NCBI RefSeq assembly: GCF_023156585.1
Contig: NZ_JALNMI010000006.1
Coordinates: forward strand, 146,626-210,625
From: Subsaxibacter sp. CAU 1640
GTDB taxonomy: Bacteria > Bacteroidota > Bacteroidia > Flavobacteriales > Flavobacteriaceae
Length of the DNA: 64,000 bases
Direction of reading: 5' to 3'
Part shown: positions 53,129 to 61,441 of the stretch, in pieces
How the letters are laid out: every line of letters starts with the position of its first letter
Numbering within the stretch: the first letter of the stretch is position 1
Notes under the pieces: model-generated
The model's database searches: none
What the model saw: only the letters and a program-made list of their open reading frames with translations
Told to the model about the DNA's origin: nothing
Program-made: the position numbers and the translations under genes

Positions 53129-53734
53129 ATGAAAGCAAAATGGTACATAGTTGCATTAGTTCTTGCTCTTTCGTGCGTTGGTATTTTTCAGAATAAAATA
53201 TCCGCTCCTAATCAGGAGATTCTACTTCAATTCAATTCTGAAAATGTATCCGAAGAGCAATCACAACTTGCCATAGCCAACATCAAACACCAATTAGAAT
53301 ATTTTGGAGTTGATGATGTTCTTGTTAGCCAGCAAAAGGATGGCCATTTAAAGATTTCCTATTACAGTTCAGTTGATATTGAATGTATTAAACAATCGCT
53401 TTCTGAAAGTGAAAATTATGCTTTCGATTACACTTCCAAACAAAACGACAAGTTACCAAAAAATGATTCTAAAGATTATAATTTAGACATTTACGAAATC
53501 CATAAAGATTCGAATGGTAACAATGGAGCGGCAGGAAAAGCGCTTTGGATTGCAAAACAGGATTATGACCGTTTCTTAAACCCAAACATTCCATTTTCTG
53601 CATTTTTTGCATCCATTGAAAACATTGATAGCTGCATAAAAAATACAGCTATTGCAAATAGGTCTGTTGTAATCATCACAGACAATTCTTCACACATCAT
53701 TCCTGAAGTAAGGGCCGGCCCTATTTCAATCTAA
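53129..53734 (+). CDS. Exported protein with a SecD P1-like domain
   Basis: 201 residues. One N-terminal hydrophobic segment (about 5-21), signal or anchor. Residues about 44-100 track the P1 domain of the neighbouring SecDF (about 190-245) at the level of pattern: a helix ending EYFGV / DKFGV, then strand, Gly, strand (LKISYYSSVDIECIKQSL / [18 protein letters not shown]). The rest (Asn/Ser-rich linker, then a Cys- and Ile-rich end, SSHIIPEVRAGPISI) is not recognised. It has no other SecD parts. It lies 152 bases before secDF on the same strand, each with its own promoter. A role as an accessory to the Sec pump is inferred from homology and place only. Confidence 0.55.
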   Translation: MKAKWYIVALVLALSCVGIFQNKISAPNQEILLQFNSENVSEEQSQLAIANIKHQLEYFGVDDVLVSQQKDGHLKISYYSSVDIECIKQSLSESENYAFDYTSKQNDKLPKNDSKDYNLDIYEIHKDSNGNNGAAGKALWIAKQDYDRFLNPNIPFSAFFASIENIDSCIKNTAIANRSVVIITDNSSHIIPEVRAGPISI

Positions 53735-53842
53735 CTTTACATTTTCTTTAGATGCCAATTATCCAATTTCAGGATATTTTGAATGCATCAACAAATCATT
53801 TAATCAAAAAAATAAATAATTGTCAGATTTTAAGGGAAATTC

Positions 53843-53850
53843 TATATTTG
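53843..53850 (+). promoter_or_regulatory. -7 element (TATATTTG) with -33 TTG for secDF
   Basis: TATATTTG 36 bases before the ATG; TTG at 53820-53822, spacer 20. Confidence 0.62.
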
Positions 53851-53886
53851 CCCGTTTTAAAAATTTGACCTTAAAATAATAGAATA

Positions 53887-56847
53887 ATGCAAAACAAAGG
53901 ATTAGTAAAAATCTTTGCAGTGTTATTTGGATTGGTGAGTTTATACCAATTATCATTTACATTCAAAGCCAACCAAGTTGAAGCAAATGCAGAAGAATAT
54001 GCTGCATCAAAATTTCAAAATGAACCTGCCAAAAGAAATGAAGCAGAAGTAAAATATCTTGATTCCCTATCAAACCAAGAAGTGTTCAATATGGGAATTG
54101 CCAAATACACCTATGATGAGGTAAAAGATAAGGCGATGAACCTTGGTCTTGATCTTAAAGGTGGTATCAATGTAATTCTTGAGATTTCTGTGAAAGATAT
54201 CTTGAAAGGATTGGCAAACTACAGCAAAGATCCAGTGTTCAACAAAGCATTGGATGATGCGTCTGAATTACAAAAGGATAGCCAAAATACGTATGTTGAT
54301 GATTTCTTTACGGCTTTTGACGCCATCAAAGGTGACAAAAAATTGGCTTCACCAGAAATTTTTGCCAATAGAACATTAAGCGAGGAAATCACTTTTGATA
54401 TGAGTGATGACCAGGTAAAACCGATTATCCGTCAAAAAATTGATGAGTCTATCGTTTCAGCATTCGAAGTTTTGCGTAAACGTATCGATAAATTTGGTGT
54501 GACTTCTCCAAACATTCAGCGTCTAGGAAACTCTGGACGTATCTTGGTAGAGTTGCCAGGTGCTAAAGATGTAGAGCGTATCAAAAAGCTATTGCAAAGT
54601 ACTGCTCAATTGGAGTTTTGGGATGTATATAGAGGAGAAGAGTTGGCATCTTTTTTAGGTGAAGCAAACGAAACTCTTAAAACGTTGGTAGATGCAAAAC
54701 CTGTGAATGAGGTTGCAAAAGATTCTACTGAAGAAGCTAATGATAAGATTAAGGAGCTTACAGGTGAAGTAGGAACAGATTCAACGAATGTTGCAGTAAA
54801 CCCTTTGATTGATTTATTGAGAGGTTATCCTAATGGTCCTGTAGTAGGTACATTTGAGGCTAAAGATGCGGATTTGGTAATGTCTTATCTGGATATGCCA
54901 CAAGTTAGAGCTTTATTGCCAGCAGAACAGCGTTATGTGAAATTTGCCTGGGGAATCCAAGAAAAGGACAGCGAATTTGTTGATTTATATGCTCTTAAAG
55001 GAAATAGAGAAAATACTCCAGAGTTGAGTGGGGCTGTGATTACAGATGCTCGCCAATCGTATAACCAAGTTGGAAAACCGTCTGTGAGTATGCAAATGAA
55101 CAGCAAGGGTGCCAAAATTTGGGAAGCTATGACTGGTAGAGCTTATGCTCAAGGTAGCCAGATTGCCATTGTTTTGGATAACATCGTTTATTCAGCTCCA
55201 GGTGTAACAACAGGTGCTATTTCTGGTGGTAATTCAGAGATTTCAGGTTCTTTCACATTAAATGAAGCGATTGACTTGGCTAACGTTTTAAGAGCAGGTA
55301 AGTTGCCAGCTTCTGCTGATATTGTTCAAGCGGATGAGGTAGGACCATCATTGGGTCAAGAAGCTATCGATAGCGGAATGATGTCATTCTTGGTGGCTTT
55401 GGCTTTGGTTTTAGGATGGATGATTATGTATTATGGTAGAGCAGGTTGGTTTGCTGACGTTGCTTTATTGTTCAACATTTTATTGATTTTTGGTGTACTT
55501 TCTGGCCTTGGAGCTGTATTAACACTTCCTGGCCTGGCTGGTATCGTATTGACCATTGGTATGTCTGTTGATGCGAATGTACTTATCTTCGAACGTATTA
55601 GAGAAGAGATAGAGAAGGGCAAGAGTCAAAAAGAAGCGGTTAAGGATGGTTTTGCCAATGCACTATCATCAATCCTTGATGCGAACATCACTACAGGTTT
55701 AACGGCAATCATACTATTTGTATTTGGTACAGGGCCTATCAAAGGATTTGCTACAACCTTACTTATTGGTATCGTAACATCGTTGTTTACAGCTATTTTT
55801 ATTACAAGATTGTTGGTAGATTGGTATATCAACAGAGGAAAGACCTTGGCATTTTCAACTTCAATTACTAAAGGCTTATTCAAAAATGTAAATATCGATT
55901 TCCTTAAAAAGAGAAAAATATCTTACGTTGTTTCTGCAGCATTATTGGTTATCAGTATCGGCTCATTGTTTGTTGAGGGATTAGATCAAGGTATCGACTT
56001 CGTTGGTGGACGTACTTACCAAGTACGTTTTGCACAAGATGTGAGCCCTGAAGAAGTGGCACCAGTACTGAACGAGACTTTCAATAGTGCCGAAGTGAAA
56101 ACCATCGGAAGTTCTCATGAACTAAAAATTTCGACCAAATACAAGTTCGATCAAAATTCGGCAGAAGTTGACGAAGAAGTTCAGTCTAAATTATTTATGG
56201 CGTTACAGAAGTTTTTGCCTAATGGAATGACATATGAAGACTTTAAAACAGGTTCGGGTGAAGCCAAACTAGGAAAAATGTCTTCTAGTAAAGTGAGTCC
56301 TACTATCGCTGATGATATCAAGAAAGAGTCTTTCTGGGCAGTTCTTGGCTCGTTGGTAGTTGTATTCCTTTATATTTTGGGTCGTTTCAAAAAATGGCAA
56401 TTCTCTCTTGGTGCTGTTACTGCGGTATTCCATGATGTGGTGATTGTGTTGGGTATTTATTCATTACTTCACAAATACATGCCATTTAGTATGGAAATTG
56501 ACCAAGCTTTTATTGCAGCCATCTTAACGGTAATCGGTTATTCATTGAACGATACAGTGGTTGTGTTTGATAGAATTCGTGAGGTTACAAATGAAAAAGG
56601 TTTTAGAGGTGGTGTGAATATCAACTCGGCGATCAATAGTACGTTGAGCAGAACATTGAATACATCCTTTACAACCTTGATTGTATTGATAGCCATGTTC
56701 GCTTTTGGTGCAGAATCTTTGAGAGGTTTATTGTTCTCATTGATAATCGGTATCATTGTCGGTACATATTCTTCAATCTTCATTGCAACACCTATCATGT
56801 ATGATACATTGAAAAGTAAAGGTGAAGCTCCAGAGGAGAAGAACTAA
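53887..56847 (+). CDS. secDF: Protein translocase SecDF (fused)
   Basis: 986 residues, SecD and SecF joined as usual in Bacteroidota. SecD: [12 protein letters not shown], P1 domain (about 170-250), an acidic spacer, then the membrane half ([34 protein letters not shown]). SecF follows ([34 protein letters not shown]). It uses the proton gradient to pull secreted proteins from SecYEG. Gene follows the P1-like gene. Confidence 0.97.
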   Translation: [986 protein letters not shown]

Positions 56848-56867
56848 TTTTTCTAATATAGTAAATC

Positions 56868-56899
56868 AAAAAAGACTGTCAATTTTGGCAGTCTTTTTT
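56868..56899. terminator. Bidirectional terminator between secDF and the DUF192 gene
   Basis: AAAAAAGACTG (56868-56878) with CAGTCTTTTTT (56889-56899). Confidence 0.88.
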
Positions 56900-56911
56900 A
56901 TTTATAATATT

Positions 56912-57409
56912 TTAAAGAGAAGAATAATCTATAGAGTCGCCAACTGCAAGATTCCATTTGTCTGCAAGACCAGCATTGATTTCCAAGACGTATTGTGCAG
57001 GAGCTTCAGAAGGTAAAGAGGTTTCATCAAAAGCTTTGGCATTCTTCTGAAAACTGACAATTTTCTTGTCTGCACCTATATAGATGATGTCTAAAGGGAT
57101 TCGAGTGTTTTTCATATAGAATGAATGAAATCTGGCATCCTGAAACACAAATAACATACCTTGATTATCTTCCATGGAGTCACGATACATCATACCTGTT
57201 TGCGTTTGATAATCATCATCGGCAATTTCTATATCGATGGTTTTGATGATGGAATCGTTTGCAGCTTTTTTAATAGTTAGCTCGCCTTCTTTTTTGAAAT
57301 TGATGACAACGGGCTTCACTGTTTTCTTTTCCTCTTTACAAGAAGAAACGGAAAAGCTTAAAATCCCCAATCCAACTATAGTAATTAGCTTTAAACAAGG
57401 TCGTTTCAT
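56912..57409 (-). CDS. DUF192 lipoprotein
   Basis: 165 residues. Lipobox SFSVSSC (Cys24). The DUF192 pattern: ADDDYQTQTGMMYRDSMEDNQGMLFVF, FYMKNTRIPLDIIYIGADKKI and PAQYVLEINAGLADKWNLAVGD. Function unknown. Its ATG overlaps the lgt stop by one base, so it is coupled to a lipoprotein-processing gene. Confidence 0.9.
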   Translation of the reverse strand: MKRPCLKLITIVGLGILSFSVSSCKEEKKTVKPVVINFKKEGELTIKKAANDSIIKTIDIEIADDDYQTQTGMMYRDSMEDNQGMLFVFQDARFHSFYMKNTRIPLDIIYIGADKKIVSFQKNAKAFDETSLPSEAPAQYVLEINAGLADKWNLAVGDSIDYSSL

Positions 57410-58242
57410 TAAGATAGCTTTGTTTTAGGCTTATAGACGAACATAAAATACAAACCAATCAAAATAAAAGGAATACTTAACAATTGGCCTGTATTCAATC
57501 CCATCATAGCGAAATATTCATCTTTGCTTTGTGGCTCTTTGACGAACTCAACAAAGAAACGAATGGTCCAAAGCAACACTAAAAACAATCCGAATAGAAA
57601 GCCTTGCTGCTCACTTTTCTTGGTTTTCCAATAGAAATAATAAAGAATCAAAAACACGAAAATATAGGAGAAAGATTCATACAGTTGCGCTGGATGGCGT
57701 GCAAAATCTTCACCATTTTGGGTAAAGACAACACCAAAATCAGTTCCAGTAGGTTTTCCAACAATTTCAGAATTGATAAAATTACCGATTCTCACAAACA
57801 CAGCACCAGAAGCTACAGGAATAACTACACGATCCAGAATCCAAATAACTGATTTGTGCAGTACCTTTTTATTATACAGATACATGGAAATGATCATCCC
57901 AATAGCAGCACCATGACTTGCCAATCCTTGAAAACCTGTAAATCGAAATCCGTTTTGAAAGCTGAAAGGTAAAAAGATGCTCCAAAAATCATCTTTGAAA
58001 AGCTCTGGCTGATAAAAAATAACATGGCCCAATCGAGCACCAATCATGATTCCAAGTACGGAATAGATAAATAATGAATCTAAAGATTCCTCACTTTGAC
58101 CTTCATTCTTATAGATGCGTTTTGTAATAAAAAATCCCAAAATAAAGGCAACAATCCACATCATACTGTAATAATGTAATGTGAAAAAGCCAAAGATGTC
58201 AATCCCTTTTGAAGGATCCCAAACGAATTTTAGAAAGTGCAT
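57409..58242 (-). CDS. lgt: Prolipoprotein diacylglyceryl transferase
   Basis: 277 residues, seven membrane helices. LASHGAAIGMIISMY holds the catalytic His-Gly block, and RIGNFINSEIVGKPT is the Lgt signature. It transfers diacylglycerol to the lipobox Cys of prolipoproteins, many of which are in this window. Followed by DUF192, preceded by yidD. Confidence 0.96.
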   Translation of the reverse strand: MHFLKFVWDPSKGIDIFGFFTLHYYSMMWIVAFILGFFITKRIYKNEGQSEESLDSLFIYSVLGIMIGARLGHVIFYQPELFKDDFWSIFLPFSFQNGFRFTGFQGLASHGAAIGMIISMYLYNKKVLHKSVIWILDRVVIPVASGAVFVRIGNFINSEIVGKPTGTDFGVVFTQNGEDFARHPAQLYESFSYIFVFLILYYFYWKTKKSEQQGFLFGLFLVLLWTIRFFVEFVKEPQSKDEYFAMMGLNTGQLLSIPFILIGLYFMFVYKPKTKLS

Positions 58243-58308
58243 TTAGATTAGTTTTAGATTCGTAAATATACTATTTTGAAAAAGACTTTATGTTATGGAT
58301 ATTATAAA

Positions 58309-58542
58309 TTAGTCTTCCTTCTTCGGCACAGGATCATAACCACTTCGTCCCCAAGGATGACAACTAAAAATCCTTTTCACTGCTAAAAAACCACCTTTAA
58401 ATAATCCATGAATTTGTAATGCTTCCATGGCATATTGTGAGCATGTGGGCTGAAAACGACATGTAGCAGGAGTCAAAGGTGAAATGAAGAGTTGGTAAAA
58501 TTTGATGAGCAACAAAAATGGGTATGTCAGTATTTTTTTCAT
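58309..58542 (-). CDS. yidD: Membrane protein insertion efficiency factor
   Basis: 77 residues. Family core [19 protein letters not shown], and [14 protein letters not shown] at the end. A small membrane-associated helper thought to aid YidC-dependent insertion. It lies 25 bases downstream of cysS and 66 before lgt. Confidence 0.93.
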   Translation of the reverse strand: MKKILTYPFLLLIKFYQLFISPLTPATCRFQPTCSQYAMEALQIHGLFKGGFLAVKRIFSCHPWGRSGYDPVPKKED

Positions 58543-58567
58543 TCAATAATCAACCCAGTCGTCAAAT

Positions 58568-60052
58568 TTAATTTGTGGAAAAGGTGGTACCTTCCTTTCC
58601 GTCATTTAATTGAATTCCTTTCGCTGCTAACTCATCCCTGATTTTATCTGACAAAGCAAAATCTTTGTTGGCTCTTGCTTCTTGACGTAACTGAATCAAC
58701 AATTCAACTGCAGAAGTCAATTTATCCGTTGTAGATTCAGCAGCTTTAGTGACATTGACCAAACCTAAAATATCGAAGGTGAAATCATGCATGGTCTTTT
58801 TCAGCAATTCAAGGTCGTCTTTGGTAATGGAAGCACTTCCATCTTTAACTTGATTGATAAACTTCACAGCTTCAAATAAATTGGCAATAACCATTGGCGA
58901 ATTAAAATCATCGTTCATGGCGTCATAACAACCTTGTTTCCATTCAGAAATATTGAAAGTTGAAGAGGTTGCGGTTTTCAGTTCATCCAACATATTAATG
59001 GCATCCATCAATCGATAAAAGCCTTTTTCACTTGCCAGAAGTCCATTATTGGTAAAGTCTAAAACACTTCTATAATGTGCTTGAAGCATAAAGAATCTTG
59101 CCACACTTGGCGAATATGCTTTGGTGATGTGCGGATTGTCTCCAGAGAAAATTTCGTTAGGCAGTATGTAATTTCCTGTAGATTTCGCCATTTTTTTACC
59201 ATTCATAATCAGCATATTGGCGTGCATCCAGTAATTTACAGGTGTTTCACCATTACAAGCTACACCTTGCGCAATTTCGCATTCATGATGAGGAAATTTC
59301 AAATCCATTCCGCCTCCATGAATGTCAAAATGTTCACCCAAATATTTGGTACTCATGGCGGTACATTCTAAATGCCACCCAGGAAATCCATCACTCCAAG
59401 GTGAAGGCCAGCGCATAATATGTTGAGGTTCTGCTTTTTTCCACAGAGCAAAATCTTGAGGGTTTTTCTTGTCGCTTTGTCCGTCTAGCTCTCGCGTATT
59501 GTGAATTAAATCCTCAACATTTCGTTTGCTCAAAATACCGTATTGTTTGGTCTCATTGTATTTCAATACATCAAAATAGACCGAACCATTCACCGCATAA
59601 GCTAATCCTTTGTCGATGATTGTTTTGATGATTTCAATTTGCTCAATGATATGTCCAGTAGCCGTAGGCTCGATACTTGGAGGCAAAAAATTGAAGGTAT
59701 TCAGTATGTTGTGAAAATCAACCGTATAACGTTGAACAACTTCCATCGGTTCAATTTCTTCCAAACGCGCTTTTTTTGCAATTCGGTCTTCACCTACATC
59801 TGCATCATTTTCCAGATGTCCTGCATCTGTAATATTTCTGACGAATCTTACTTTATATCCCAAATGCCTGAAATAACGAAAAATCATGTCAAAAGACATG
59901 AAAGTGCGCACATTTCCAAGATGAACATTGCTGTAAACCGTTGGACCGCAAACATACATACCTACATAGCCTTGATGTATAGGTTCAAACAGTTCTTTTT
60001 CTCCGCTTAAGGAATTGTAAATGTTTATTTTTTGGGAATTGTAAAGATGCAT
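58568..60052 (-). CDS. cysS: Cysteine-tRNA ligase
   Basis: 494 residues. [21 protein letters not shown] with HLGN (44-47), the zinc Cys/His set ([16 protein letters not shown]) and the KMSKS as KMAKSTGN. Charges tRNA-Cys. Lies 34 bases downstream of folE. Confidence 0.97.
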   Translation of the reverse strand: MHLYNSQKINIYNSLSGEKELFEPIHQGYVGMYVCGPTVYSNVHLGNVRTFMSFDMIFRYFRHLGYKVRFVRNITDAGHLENDADVGEDRIAKKARLEEIEPMEVVQRYTVDFHNILNTFNFLPPSIEPTATGHIIEQIEIIKTIIDKGLAYAVNGSVYFDVLKYNETKQYGILSKRNVEDLIHNTRELDGQSDKKNPQDFALWKKAEPQHIMRWPSPWSDGFPGWHLECTAMSTKYLGEHFDIHGGGMDLKFPHHECEIAQGVACNGETPVNYWMHANMLIMNGKKMAKSTGNYILPNEIFSGDNPHITKAYSPSVARFFMLQAHYRSVLDFTNNGLLASEKGFYRLMDAINMLDELKTATSSTFNISEWKQGCYDAMNDDFNSPMVIANLFEAVKFINQVKDGSASITKDDLELLKKTMHDFTFDILGLVNVTKAAESTTDKLTSAVELLIQLRQEARANKDFALSDKIRDELAAKGIQLNDGKEGTTFSTN

Positions 60053-60086
60053 TATTGAGCTTAATTTTTAATAAGATGGAAGCAAT

Positions 60087-60791
60087 TTAAAAACTAGTGT
60101 CTAATTTAATATAATCTAAAAATTCACGCTTCATTTCTTTTTCTTTGAATCTTCCTCCAAACTCCGAAGTAACTGTACTACTATCCACATCTCTGATACC
60201 TCTAGAATTCACACACAAATGCTTTGCGTCTATGACACAAGCCACATCTTCAGTATTCAAAACTTGTTGAAGTTCTTTTACTATTTGAATGGTCAAACGT
60301 TCTTGTACCTGGGGGCGTTTTGCATAATAATCTACAATTCGATTCATTTTAGAAAGACCTACCACACTTCCATTCGAAATATAGGCCACATGTGCCTTTC
60401 CTACAATGGGAAGTAAATGATGTTCACAAGTGGAGTAAACTGTTATATTTTTCTCCACAAGCATTTCACCATACTTATACTTGTTTTCAAAAGTAGAAGC
60501 GGAGGGCTTTCTTTTTGGATCCAATCCTCCAAAAAGTTCTTTTACAAACATTTTAGCAACTCGTAATGGTGTGCCTTTAAGGCTGTCATCGGTCAAATCT
60601 AGGCCCAAGGTTTCCATAATATGTCTAACATCATCTGTGATGATTTCTATTTTCTCCTCTTGAGACAACTTAAAAGCATCCTCACGCATCGGTGTATTTG
60701 CCGAAGTGCCTACATGGTCATCACCCAATGATTCAAAATCTTCTATATTGTTTTTTACTCTCATTTTAATAAATGCTGAACTATCTTCCAT
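60087..60791 (-). CDS. folE: GTP cyclohydrolase I
   Basis: 234 residues. Zinc ligands Cys122, His125 (STCEHHLLP) and the later Cys in KHLCVNSRGI; GSVVGLSKMNRIVD is the substrate-binding block. First step of folate and, via queuosine, of 7-deazaguanine synthesis. Head of a folE-cysS-yidD-lgt-DUF192 run on the minus strand. Confidence 0.96.
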   Translation of the reverse strand: MEDSSAFIKMRVKNNIEDFESLGDDHVGTSANTPMREDAFKLSQEEKIEIITDDVRHIMETLGLDLTDDSLKGTPLRVAKMFVKELFGGLDPKRKPSASTFENKYKYGEMLVEKNITVYSTCEHHLLPIVGKAHVAYISNGSVVGLSKMNRIVDYYAKRPQVQERLTIQIVKELQQVLNTEDVACVIDAKHLCVNSRGIRDVDSSTVTSEFGGRFKEKEMKREFLDYIKLDTSF

Positions 60792-60803
60792 TTAAACAGA
60801 CTG

Positions 60804-60811
60804 CAAAGATA
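60804..60811 (-). promoter_or_regulatory. -7 element (TATCTTTG) for folE
   Basis: Plus strand CAAAGATA is TATCTTTG on the minus strand, 12 bases before the folE ATG. Confidence 0.58.
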
Positions 60812-60881
60812 AGCATTAAAAATATTCTGCGATAGGTAGGAATTTTTAAATTTCAAATGTTATATCAATGTTATGTTTAGT

Positions 60882-60898
60882 CGTTAATTTCATTAACG
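60882..60898. promoter_or_regulatory. Inverted repeat CGTTAAT-ttc-ATTAACG
   Basis: Perfect seven-base arms with a three-base spacer, between folE and the exported protein gene; a possible regulator site or a short hairpin. No -7 element is seen for the plus-strand gene. Confidence 0.4.
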
Positions 60899-60962
60899 TA
60901 TTAACAGTTTGTTCCTTAAAAAATACTTAAATTTCAAACCTTAAAAAATCAAAATAAGAGCA

Positions 60963-61433
60963 ATGAGAGTTAAACTACACGTTTTCTTGGCGTTAGTGTT
61001 GGTAATTTTAATCCAACACAGCGTCATGTCGCAATCCAAATCAAAACAAGACCCACTTCCTGTCGTCGTATATGATGAAAATGTCAATGACCCATTAACT
61101 TCTGACGAACTTTTAAAAATTAAGGAGGTTTACGGTGACAGAGCAGAGAATGATATATTGAGTCATTCTCAACGTCTTAAAGATGTAAAAAACATTCTAC
61201 GAAATAGGGTAGAAATTGTAGATGCCGGAGATAAAGATATGAGTAGCTTTACAAAACTGTCTCAAGTGGAGTTGTTTAACGACTTCATCCCAAGCCTGTC
61301 TCGCGACCTAAACTTTAATCCTTCTGATTTTAATCCATTGAAATACAAGTTTGATTTTTACAGTAGAAATTCTGCAATATATTCGGTTGATAACACAACT
61401 TACTACATTGTGATAAAATCGCAACACGACTAA
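60963..61433 (+). CDS. Small exported protein before the adhesin
   Basis: 156 residues. Signal peptide to about VMSQ (24). No family recognised; the middle is charged and helical (DELLKIKEVYGDRAENDILSHSQRLKDV) and the end is beta-like (YSVDNTTYYIVIK). It ends eight bases before the adhesin and is surely co-transcribed with it, so it may assist or accompany the adhesin. Confidence 0.65.
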   Translation: MRVKLHVFLALVLVILIQHSVMSQSKSKQDPLPVVVYDENVNDPLTSDELLKIKEVYGDRAENDILSHSQRLKDVKNILRNRVEIVDAGDKDMSSFTKLSQVELFNDFIPSLSRDLNFNPSDFNPLKYKFDFYSRNSAIYSVDNTTYYIVIKSQHD

Positions 61434-61441
61434 ATCCTATA

